A stretch of DNA of 27,319 nucleotides from a virus, in IMG/VR virus record IMGVR_UViG_3300006920_000189, positions 1 through 27,319 of that record, one strand, 5' to 3'. This document shows, piece after piece, positions 6,630 to 12,775 of this stretch. The notes under the pieces were generated by a model that did no database searches, was not told the DNA's origin, and saw only the letters and a list, made by a program, of their open reading frames with translations. The translations under genes and the position numbers were made by a program. The number at the start of each line of letters is the position of its first letter. The first letter of the stretch is position 1.

Positions 6630-7842
6630 TTTCGGAGTAATCGTAATTGGTTAAATCGTCCGCCGCTGGCGCCGCCTGGCCTGGCTTTTTTCCCGTTTTG
6701 TTTTTGCGGTCTTCTCTGCGCTCGTTTAACCCTCTTTCGGTTTCCAGTTCAAAGCGCATAAAATTAAATAGGCGCGGTAGCAGATCCGAACGCCAGTTCT
6801 GCAGCTGGTGCTGCTTACTTTTAGACGCCAGCGGAAAACAAACCAGGGCAGGCGCCAGTAGTTCGCCCTCTAAAGCGCCTACCGACCATCTGGCTTCTGT
6901 CCAGTAGTCTATACCTGTTTCCACTTTGGTAAAGTAGTAGGCCATCATGCTAGCGACCTGCTGCACCGTCACCTTTGCGCCCAGGCCTATCTGCTCCAGG
7001 TAGACCCGTTCCAGGTCGAAGGTGGCGCCCAGGGTAGCGGCTGCAGCTTTCTGGATTATATAGCCCTCTGCCTGCTCCCCTGGCTCGTCTATCCATTTTT
7101 CGCCTGCAGGAATTCCGCCGGCCGGAAATTCTTTTTTTGATCGTAAAGCATCTAGCGCAGCAATCGCTGCAGCTGCGCCTTCCCTATCCATTTCATCGAA
7201 TTCTAATAAATCAGATTCGGTTATTGTTTTTTCTGGCGAAGCAGAAGCAGAGGGTTTAGAAGTCTGTGTAGAAGTCTCTGTAGTATTCTTTGTAATGTCA
7301 CTACTCCCAGGTAAGTACCGTCCCGACTCTGGCGTAGGTACCGTACTTACTTCCACGTTAGTACCGTACTTACCCCCAGGTAAGTACGCCCCATCGTTTA
7401 GCGCCTGAATGTTTGCAGGCACTGGGCGCAGGTATAGGGTATTAGGCTGTACCATGTTGCCCTGGCGAAAAGGCTTCGTAAAGCTGTGTACTAGATCCAT
7501 TCTTTCTAGTATATCCAGCGCCAGGCGTATCATTCGCTCGGTAAATCCAAACTGCGCTTCTATCTGGGGATAGGACCGCCGCAGAAAGTCACCAGAAAAC
7601 CGGCGCTTATAGCTTACTACCCTACCTGTATCTTCGTCCCTGGCTATTGCTGGACGATACCAGTAAACAACATCCGCCAGTATCATTACCGCAGCAGGGT
7701 TTACCCTGCCGTTTTTGTTCAGTATCTGGCGTAACCAGATCGGAGGCACAATGTTTCCATGAAATACTATTAGGGCCATTTCTTCTACCTCTCTGGTAAG
7801 GGCAGACCTGTCTGGCCCTGTAATTTTGTGCTTATCTTTCAT
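6607..7842 (-). CDS. replication initiator (lambda O / DnaD-like)
   Basis: A two-domain initiator. The N-terminal part (VYWYRP, then FSGDFLRRSYPQIEAQFGFTERMIRLALDILERMDLVHSF) fits the winged-helix domain used by phage initiators to bind iterons. A low-complexity linker rich in Ser, Thr and Pro follows (TTETSTQTSKPSASASPEKT). The C-terminal helical domain (LERVYLEQIGLGAKVTVQQVASMMAYYF) resembles DnaD/O-type helicase-loader binding regions. It ends in a charged tail. It is followed directly by the DnaC-like gene. The ATG at 7842 is chosen; a GTG at 7911 would add 23 residues, and the ATG at 7779 is also possible. The DNA for the junction between the winged helix and the linker contains an iteron array, as in lambda O. 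Confidence 0.85.
   Translation of the reverse strand: MKDKHKITGPDRSALTREVEEMALIVFHGNIVPPIWLRQILNKNGRVNPAAVMILADVVYWYRPAIARDEDTGRVVSYKRRFSGDFLRRSYPQIEAQFGFTERMIRLALDILERMDLVHSFTKPFRQGNMVQPNTLYLRPVPANIQALNDGAYLPGGKYGTNVEVSTVPTPESGRYLPGSSDITKNTTETSTQTSKPSASASPEKTITESDLLEFDEMDREGAAAAIAALDALRSKKEFPAGGIPAGEKWIDEPGEQAEGYIIQKAAAATLGATFDLERVYLEQIGLGAKVTVQQVASMMAYYFTKVETGIDYWTEARWSVGALEGELLAPALVCFPLASKSKQHQLQNWRSDLLPRLFNFMRFELETERGLNERREDRKNKTGKKPGQAAPAADDLTNYDYSENAGFDGK
7306..7388. repeat. putative replication origin: iterons inside the initiator gene
   Basis: Four copies of the core GTAAGTAC (or its complement GTACTTAC) lie in 77 bases: 7311-7318 (+), 7343-7350 (-), 7366-7373 (-) and 7380-7387 (+). 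The outer copies share the 13-mer CCCAGGTAAGTAC; the inner two share the 13-mer GTACCGTACTTAC. Copies 3 and 4 form a perfect 10-bp inverted repeat around CCCA (7365-7388). AT-richer DNA lies beside the array at about 7190-7300. Iterons within the gene of the initiator that binds them are the known design of lambda-type origins. That this is the origin here is inference. Confidence 0.7.
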
Positions 7843-7946
7843 CCTAAAAAGATTTACCGTAGTTTTACGGCTGTTAAATGATAGAAAGCTGGGGCGGGTA
7901 AACTGTGCCACGGTAAAGCCGCTCCGCTTTCGATTTTAATCCTATC

Positions 7947-7979
7947 GCTGCAGACCCTACCAGGTTTGCAGCTTTTTTT
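7947..7979 (+). terminator. intrinsic terminator facing the plus strand
   Basis: The stem GCTGCAGACC / GGTTTGCAGC has one G-T pair, a loop of CTACCA, and is followed at once by seven Ts. It is a textbook rho-independent terminator on the plus strand. No plus-strand gene precedes it, so it would stop antisense transcripts of the initiator region. On the minus strand it lies just after the stop of the 132-aa gene and has no T-run. Confidence 0.6.
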
Positions 7980-8376
7980 ATGCCATTTCAAAGCGCAGAA
8001 AATGCTGCGCCCTTAATTTATTGTAGTGTGGAAAGCTGCAGGTAATTGTCGCAGCGTAGCGCTTAACGCTGTAAACCTCGCCACGCGCCGCCAGCCCTCC
8101 CCTATCGACGTTTAACGACCACCTGGTATCTTTGCGCTGGTCTGACATTGGATTACCTGCTGCGATATTTACAAGCGCTTCAAAGGTTTGTCTGCTTACC
8201 TGGTAGGTACCAGTAGGTAGCGGTTCTTCGCTGCCCAGCGCATCATTAACCACTATTGAATGATTCCAGAGGTATAGCAGTTCCGCAGCATCTGCTGCGC
8301 TGGTCAGTTGAACCAGTACCCTGTTACTTTTTTCTCTAAACTGCTTAGTAAGGGTATTTAGTAGTAGGTTTTTCAT
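7978..8376 (-). CDS. hypothetical early protein, 132 aa
   Basis: Not recognised. The ATG at 8376 makes an ATGA overlap with the stop of the Cro-like gene, which is why I prefer it to a longer reading that would run back through that gene. The protein begins MKNLLLNTLTKQF, has a helical N-terminal half (SAADAAELLYLWNHSIVV) and a beta-rich C-terminal half with WSLNVDRGGLAARGEVYSV. No signal peptide, metal motif or known domain is visible. As the second gene of the early operon, between the switch and replication, it could be a regulator or an anti-host protein. Confidence 0.65.
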   Translation of the reverse strand: MKNLLLNTLTKQFREKSNRVLVQLTSAADAAELLYLWNHSIVVNDALGSEEPLPTGTYQVSRQTFEALVNIAAGNPMSDQRKDTRWSLNVDRGGLAARGEVYSVKRYAATITCSFPHYNKLRAQHFLRFEMA

Positions 8377-8702
8377 GCTGCCCAGGTTTTTTCTAGTTGA
8401 CCTCGCCGGGTGCAGGCCATTTCTAGCCTGGCAATTAGCGGCGCTGGATCTCCAGCAGCGACCTTTTCCCTGGTTCGCATAGCTGCTTCTACCATTTCTA
8501 CACATAGCTGCAAAATGTCGGCCTGCGCAGAAATGCGGCCGCTCATTATATCCGCAATCTTCTGCAGAGGGTAGCCCTTACCAGCGTTTAGCTTTTGGGC
8601 AGCAGTTTCTAGCGCTAGCTGCTCGTAACTGATACTATGCGCCTTTAACTCACCCTTTAGGGCGTCGAAAAAAGGTTTTAGATTTCGTTTTTTATCATCC
8701 AT
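8373..8702 (-). CDS. Cro-like small regulator, first gene of the early operon
   Basis: A 109-residue helical protein transcribed away from the repressor-like gene. The region QKIADIMSGRISAQADILQLC fits the second half of an HTH of the type common in Bacteroidota phage regulators (I-A-x-x-x-x-G-R, then helices). The preceding SISYEQLALETAAQKLNAGKG could be the first HTH helices with an insertion. The C-terminus is helical and ends in EKTWAA. Its place as first gene after a 100-bp divergent region with palindromes supports a Cro-like role. The family match is weak. It contains copy B of a 22-bp repeat. Confidence 0.6.
   Translation of the reverse strand: MDDKKRNLKPFFDALKGELKAHSISYEQLALETAAQKLNAGKGYPLQKIADIMSGRISAQADILQLCVEMVEAAMRTREKVAAGDPAPLIARLEMACTRRGQLEKTWAA
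8590..8611. repeat. 22-bp direct repeat, copy B
   Basis: Identical to 5290-5311 in the same orientation, but read in a different frame (here as ETAAQKL, in copy A as RNCCPKA). It lies inside the Cro-like gene. Confidence 0.85.
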
Positions 8703-8802
8703 ATTTGTAACTCTTTACAATTATTCTACTGTAAATATGCGGTTATTCATATGAACTATTGTTCCTTCGTGTGATTTTAACGAATCAATCTACCCACTTA
8801 CT
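8703..8802. promoter_or_regulatory. divergent lysis/lysogeny control region
   Basis: This 100-base AT-rich gap separates the Cro-like gene (minus) from the repressor-like gene (plus). It holds TTGTAA-N4-TTACAA (8705-8720), another TGTAA half site (8731-8735 region), the palindrome TTCATATGAA (8746-8755) and TTCGT/ACGAA (8766-8770, 8780-8784). These are plausible operators. I could not find a convincing Bacteroidota promoter (TTTG / TAnnTTTG) on either strand. Confidence 0.6.
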
Positions 8803-9204
8803 ATGAAGCAATACTTTGATAAGCAGGTAATTACGGCCTGGCTAGATTTTTTAAAAAAAGAATTAGGTACCACTCATTCCGCAGCTGCCAGGCAGTCAGG
8901 AATAGAAGTAGTTAGGCTTAACGGCATAAAAGCCGGCAGAACTAAATTAGGGGCGCATGACCTAAAAGCGCTGGCCCTGGCCTACCCTATCCTAAGAGAT
9001 AAGGCTAAAGCGCTGGGGATAAATCCTAACCCTTCCACACAAAAAGAATTAACGCACCTGGACAGTGATCAGGAAAGCAGCCTAGCTACCGCTATGCTAG
9101 CAGATATTCGCGCTGCGATAAAAAATAAAGACGAAAGGATACTGCACCTGGAAAGCGAAGTAGCACGGCTGCACGGCATAATAGATAAGCTGCTAAGCAG
9201 GTAG
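8803..9204 (+). CDS. repressor-like HTH protein with C-terminal coiled coil
   Basis: A 133-residue protein, one of only two clear plus-strand genes. Residues 8-60 form a helical HTH region (WLDFLKKELGTTHSAAARQSGIEVVRLNGIKAGRTKL, then LKALALAYP) matching small XRE-like phage regulators. The C-terminal 30 residues (KDERILHLESEVARLHGIIDKLL) show a heptad pattern for an oligomerising coiled coil. No LexA-type peptidase domain is present, so induction would not be by RecA-driven self-cleavage. It is divergent from the early operon across a palindrome-bearing gap. The role as prophage repressor is inference from context. Confidence 0.75.
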   Translation: MKQYFDKQVITAWLDFLKKELGTTHSAAARQSGIEVVRLNGIKAGRTKLGAHDLKALALAYPILRDKAKALGINPNPSTQKELTHLDSDQESSLATAMLADIRAAIKNKDERILHLESEVARLHGIIDKLLSR

Positions 9205-9312
9205 TTTAGGGGCGTCGTCAAATAGTGACAGATCAGTAGCCAGGTCGGATATGGCTAATAATGCAGAGAATTTAGGCGTAGGTAGTTGGTCGTTGTTTTT
9301 GGGTTTACTCAT
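9193..9312 (-). CDS. possible 39-residue ORF antisense to the repressor end
   Basis: An ATG-started ORF reading MSKPKNNDQLPTPKFSALLA... and ending TAG inside the last codons of the repressor-like gene on the other strand. Its ATG overlaps the stop of the next minus-strand ORF as ATGA (9309-9312), the same coupling used by many firm genes here. The product is acidic towards its C-terminus, and its function is unknown. It could still be a chance reading. Confidence 0.35.
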   Translation of the reverse strand: MSKPKNNDQLPTPKFSALLAISDLATDLSLFDDAPKLPA

Positions 9313-9521
9313 TTACTGGGTGGGGTGTTTTCAAAAGGTGGCCCATAATACATACAAATGTTAGACGCAGCAATGATATAAGCCATTGCATAACCTAAAG
9401 GTACATTTTTAACACATTTACTATTTTCTGTTTCGTTACCTGCACAAATTAAACATACTTTACATTTTTTTGCCTGTAGCTTTACGCCATCATTTAACAA
9501 ACCCTTTTTATCATGGCACAT
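9309..9521 (-). CDS. possible 70-residue Cys-rich ORF antisense between the plus genes
   Basis: This fills most of the gap between the two plus-strand genes, on the minus strand. The product has Cys at C-x2-C-x2-C spacing (KKCKVCLICAG), a further Cys nine residues on, and a short hydrophobic stretch (GYAMAYIIAASNICMYY). It ends with ATGA coupling to the 39-residue ORF. Against it, its start overlaps the start of the plus-strand membrane gene by 9 bases, an awkward divergent overlap. The DNA is more AT-rich than its surroundings. The alternative is a non-coding promoter region for the plus gene. Confidence 0.35.
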   Translation of the reverse strand: MCHDKKGLLNDGVKLQAKKCKVCLICAGNETENSKCVKNVPLGYAMAYIIAASNICMYYGPPFENTPPSK

Positions 9522-11039
9522 CAGAACCGGCGCCTGCCGTTCTTAAATGCGACCGCATCCAGCGATACCGCACATTTAATCATCATAAAGGCCTGCTTTG
9601 GCTTCCTAGCTGTTACTACTGGCATAATGGTTTACAGCAGCTTTCGCCAGCTTATCGAAAACAGCCTACCCCCCTGGGCTTATTACTCTGGCATGGGGAT
9701 AACCTGCCTGGTCATGTACCTTATCATCGATCATGGGCTAGACTCTGATTTCATGGACCATTGGCGGACCTCTGACCAGCTGCGCAATAAAACCGTATCA
9801 GTAGAAAACAAACGCGCTGCAAAGTCGTACCTGCGCCAGCGCGGTTTTATGCTCTGGCTTAGATTTGCGCTAACCCTTACCAGTTCCATCTGGGCAGGTG
9901 CTGAAATTGCAAACCTTTCCACTACCCCACCCGATTACGAAGGCTATGCCGCCCAAATTATGACGGTAGCCAGCGGCAATACCGCCCAGGATTCTACAGC
10001 GCAGGCTACACTGCTGGCTGCTGAAACGGCAGAGGCTGGGAGAATAGACGCCGCTACCCTGGATGGCGATAACCTGGTAGACGCTGCTGTAGCTAGTGGG
10101 AATATTCACCAGCGCAGTATGTACCGATCTAACCCAGGCTTTTTCTACCCTGCGCCCAAAGGTCAATACTTTAAAAGTAACGACGCCTACGGGAAAAGGA
10201 TAGCTGTGGCTAAAGACGAAAAGCAGCGCCTAGTAGCATCTGCTAAAAGCCATACCGCTACCGCCAGGGCTGGGCTGCAGAATGTTCGCAGCATCGTAGC
10301 AGCAGACACCACTACCGCTATCCTGGCTGGTCTGTCTACCCGCCAGGCAGAAATGTATAATAGTACCATTTCCAGCCGGGCGCTGTTTGTCCGCTGGTTC
10401 GATATAGTAGCGGCGATAATTGGCCTGGTGCTGTTAAGTATCCGCCATAAGCGCCTAAAAGCTGCTGGCTGGGAAATACCTGCTGATCGTAGAAACCTGT
10501 CTAGTTTGCTATCCCAGTGGGCTGATCGGATGAAAAGCAACGCCCTGTGCGCTTTAGAAGAAGCGCTAAACCTAGATATAGACGGTGATGGCACTATAGG
10601 TGATCCTGATAAAAAGACTACTACCCTACCCCGCAGCCGGCCATCCGCCTACAGTATTAACCCCAGGGCGGAAATACAGCCGCCAGATACAGGGCGCGAA
10701 GACGGCTATTTTTTCAGCAGGGCCGCTACCCCACCCCGCAGCCTGGCGCTGTCCACTGTGGGCGCTGGTGCTGTAGCTACAGGTAGCTACAGCGTAGCCA
10801 CAGGCCTTACTTCGCCATCTGACCCCTGTAGCGCAGCTATTGATTTGCTTCGTTCTCACCGTAGCGTGATGGCTACGCTAAAAACATACGCCGGCAGGTT
10901 TGAATCAGAAACAGCGCAGGATAAGGTGCTGCAGTTAGAAGCAGAATTAGTAGATATAGCCAGCCGCCTGGGTAGCCTGGGCTGGGGCGTCGAAAAGAAA
11001 CCAGGCAGGACTGGTAGGTATTATTTATCGCCTATCTGA
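9513..11039 (+). CDS. four-helix membrane protein of unknown function, likely expressed in the lysogen
   Basis: A 508-residue protein. Hydrophobic segments lie near residues 20-43 (IIIKACFGFLAVTTGIMVY), 52-75 (AYYSGMGITCLVMYLIIDH), 112-133 (FMLWLRFALTLTSSIWAG) and 288-310 (VRWFDIVAAIIGLVLLSI). Between the third and fourth is an Ala/Thr-rich helical region of about 150 residues. The C-terminal 200 residues are soluble, with a Ca-loop-like DIDGDGTIGDPD and a helical end (AQDKVLQLEAELVDIASRLG). I do not recognise the family. It follows the repressor on the same strand and has its own terminator at 11147-11180. This context fits lysogenic conversion or superinfection exclusion; that is inference. 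Confidence 0.8.
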   Translation: MAHQNRRLPFLNATASSDTAHLIIIKACFGFLAVTTGIMVYSSFRQLIENSLPPWAYYSGMGITCLVMYLIIDHGLDSDFMDHWRTSDQLRNKTVSVENKRAAKSYLRQRGFMLWLRFALTLTSSIWAGAEIANLSTTPPDYEGYAAQIMTVASGNTAQDSTAQATLLAAETAEAGRIDAATLDGDNLVDAAVASGNIHQRSMYRSNPGFFYPAPKGQYFKSNDAYGKRIAVAKDEKQRLVASAKSHTATARAGLQNVRSIVAADTTTAILAGLSTRQAEMYNSTISSRALFVRWFDIVAAIIGLVLLSIRHKRLKAAGWEIPADRRNLSSLLSQWADRMKSNALCALEEALNLDIDGDGTIGDPDKKTTTLPRSRPSAYSINPRAEIQPPDTGREDGYFFSRAATPPRSLALSTVGAGAVATGSYSVATGLTSPSDPCSAAIDLLRSHRSVMATLKTYAGRFESETAQDKVLQLEAELVDIASRLGSLGWGVEKKPGRTGRYYLSPI

Positions 11040-11146
11040 AACAGAATAACACTATGTTCTTTCCCTTAAAGATCGTGGTGGTAAGTCTAAAAGCTGGGCG
11101 CGGTCCTATCCGTTAAGGCTTTGTTTTGTCTTATCATCCATACTAC
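11040..11146 (+). other. long 3' untranslated stretch after the membrane gene
   Basis: About 107 bases separate the stop codon from the terminator hairpin. They contain a 20-codon ORF (from 11054) that I do not consider convincing and a CCTTAA/TTAAGG pair. No tRNA fold is evident. Confidence 0.35.
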
Positions 11147-11180
11147 AGCAGCTACCCAGAATAGGGGTAGCTGCTTTTTT
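11147..11180 (+). terminator. intrinsic terminator of the plus-strand unit
   Basis: A perfect 11-bp stem (AGCAGCTACCC / GGGTAGCTGCT) has a 7-base loop and is followed directly by a run of six Ts (11175-11180). It lies 108 bases after the membrane-protein stop and ends the plus-strand transcription unit. The opposite strand has no T-run. Confidence 0.9.
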
Positions 11181-11202
11181 GTGTCCTGGGTTCACCCTCA
11201 AA

Positions 11203-11233
11203 GCCCCGCCGCCTAAATCAATAGGGACGGGGC
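11203..11233 (-). terminator. probable terminator of the late operon
   Basis: On the minus strand GCCCCGTCC pairs with GGCGGGGC (one wobble) around a loop, followed by TTTG. It lies about 35 bases after the last late gene and faces the plus-strand terminator, a typical convergent arrangement. The T-run is short. Confidence 0.45.
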
Positions 11234-11265
11234 AGTGAAGCGGAAATACACCCAAAACCGATTTC

Positions 11266-11712
11266 TTACCGGGCGGGTACCAGTAGTGGCGGGAAAATAT
11301 CGCCGCCGCTGATCAGCGTCTGCTTTTCGAGTACCTGCCGCTGGCCCATTTCCAGAACCGTTACCGCATCAGCGTAGCCCGTAGCCACGCCCCAGAGGGA
11401 ATTTAGTACAAACCGTACTAGCTTACCCATCGGTTTACCGTTGCCTATTACACGGTTTCCGGCCTCCAGTACAGCGGCGCGGGTGGTGTCTGGGTTTAGC
11501 GCTTTAAGCTGCGCAACAAATACCGGCCCGTCGTTAATAATTTCGCGTACTTCATCTTCTGCAGACAGAACTACAAACAGGTCGCCTACCTGCAGGCCAT
11601 CGCTGGCTGCATTTTCGCCAGCCTGCAGGATTTCTAAGCCGTCGCCTATACTATCAGCTACTTCTGTGTAGTCTGACTGGGCGCCAAAAGCCAATAATTT
11701 ACTTTTACTCAT
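11266..11712 (-). CDS. hypothetical protein at the end of the late operon, 148 aa
   Basis: Not recognised. The N-terminal half contains Gly/Asp-rich turns and a strand-like segment (DGLQVGDLFVVLSAEDEVREIINDG). The C-terminal half has FVLNSLWGVATGYADAVTVLEMGQRQVL, ending in a hydrophobic stretch with prolines. There is no clear membrane helix or signal. It is the last gene of the late transcript, 42 bases after the cupin gene, a position where phages often carry moron or accessory genes. Confidence 0.65.
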   Translation of the reverse strand: MSKSKLLAFGAQSDYTEVADSIGDGLEILQAGENAASDGLQVGDLFVVLSAEDEVREIINDGPVFVAQLKALNPDTTRAAVLEAGNRVIGNGKPMGKLVRFVLNSLWGVATGYADAVTVLEMGQRQVLEKQTLISGGDIFPPLLVPAR

Positions 11713-11754
11713 TATACTATCGATTAAGGGTTTGCCAGGATCCGCCTGGCGCGG

Positions 11755-12408
11755 TTATTTTTCGATAAAAGAAACGCCTATACAGTCTTCCAGTGCTGAA
11801 AAGTAGTGTACCGTTTCAGCTGGCACGGTAAAGACTGATCTAGGCGTTAATAGTTTTTTTCCAGCAATGATTTCTGCCCGGCCTGTTACCAGGTGGGTTA
11901 TCTCTTGCCTGGGGTGTTTATGCCTGGGGAAAAGCCCCCCTTTTTTGATCCTGAAAAACACGGCTACATAATTATTTAAATCGTAGTTCTTAGCTATTTC
12001 TATCAGGTCGTTATCGCTAGGTACCAAAGCCTTGCACCCTGGCTTATAAGCCCTAAGCGCCACGCCTTCCGCCTCTCTGTAGGATTCTGTAGGTATGGTT
12101 AAAAAATGCGTGTGGTCTAGGTAATCGATAGCTATCCGCTCGTACTGCCGCCTATAGCCTATAGCTAACGTTAGCAACCCAAGCAAAACCGAACTATTGA
12201 AAATTAGCCACCACTCCGCATTCCCAGGTATCAGCAGATAACCTAAAGCAGATAGGAAAATACCAGAAAGTGAAACTTTGATAAAACGACTTGAAAGTAA
12301 AGAGTGATCTGCTTTAACCAGATCGTTTTTAAGCGCTACGGCTAATATGTAAAACGTGACAAGGATAGTAAGAAAAGAAACATAAGGGAAAAAATCGCTA
12401 CTTGTCAT
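11755..12408 (-). CDS. membrane-anchored cupin protein next to the lysis genes
   Basis: A 217-residue fusion. Three hydrophobic segments (about 9-27, 42-60, 65-85) are followed by a soluble cupin domain from about residue 145. Cupin motif 1 is present as GGLFPRHKHPRQE, giving ligands His163, His165 and Glu169. Motif 2 is VFTVPAETVHYF with His201. All four usual metal ligands are kept, so metal binding is likely. Cupins range from dioxygenases and isomerases to ligand-binding regulators, and the substrate cannot be read here. It overlaps the holin stop by 11 bases, so it belongs to the lysis transcript. A membrane cupin in this place is unusual; a role in lysis timing or envelope modification is speculation. 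Confidence 0.8.
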   Translation of the reverse strand: MTSSDFFPYVSFLTILVTFYILAVALKNDLVKADHSLLSSRFIKVSLSGIFLSALGYLLIPGNAEWWLIFNSSVLLGLLTLAIGYRRQYERIAIDYLDHTHFLTIPTESYREAEGVALRAYKPGCKALVPSDNDLIEIAKNYDLNNYVAVFFRIKKGGLFPRHKHPRQEITHLVTGRAEIIAGKKLLTPRSVFTVPAETVHYFSALEDCIGVSFIEK

Positions 12409-12775
12409 TATTAGGGAATTTTATAGTTAGTATTTTTCTTATAAGGTCTAGTGTTTTTTCAATGATGAAATTTGTAGCAGTAGGCGCTGCTGTCTTAATA
12501 CTAGATAGGGCATCAGAAGCAATAAAGCCTACTATAACGTTGGCTATTAGTGCTAATTCCCTGGTTTGTCCGTCGCTTACCAGTAGCTTAGTTAGGTAGC
12601 TAACTGAATACCCGCAGATACCAACACCCGCCAGCAGGATTAACGCCGTTTTTCGCCAGGAAAATTTCGTGCCATTGACCACAAACAGCGAAAGCATAGC
12701 ACCTACCGTACCAGTAAAAATTCCGATAGGATCCATTTCTAAAGATTCTACTACTTCTAAAATTAATCCATTCAT
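12398..12775 (-). CDS. holin, LydA-like, three membrane helices
   Basis: About 125 residues from the ATG at 12775, chosen because it overlaps the amidase stop as ATGA; a longer reading to 12820 runs into the amidase. Three hydrophobic helices are seen: IGIFTGTVGAMLSLFVV, the segment after SWRKT (ALILLAGVGICGYSVSYL), and ELALIANVIVGFIASDAL. A basic C-terminal tail follows. The pattern and spacing fit LydA-type phage holins, which form inner-membrane lesions so that the endolysin reaches the cell wall. It lies directly after the endolysin. Confidence 0.75.
   Translation of the reverse strand: MNGLILEVVESLEMDPIGIFTGTVGAMLSLFVVNGTKFSWRKTALILLAGVGICGYSVSYLTKLLVSDGQTRELALIANVIVGFIASDALSSIKTAAPTATNFIIEKTLDLIRKILTIKFPNNDK

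Noticed and set aside
9340-9510. AT-rich stretch as attP
   Set aside because: It is far from the integrase gene, shows no dyad of the expected size, and is better explained as small ORFs or a promoter region.
11040-11146. tRNA or structured RNA before the plus-strand terminator
   Set aside because: No T-loop consensus or cloverleaf could be drawn; only short pairings are present.
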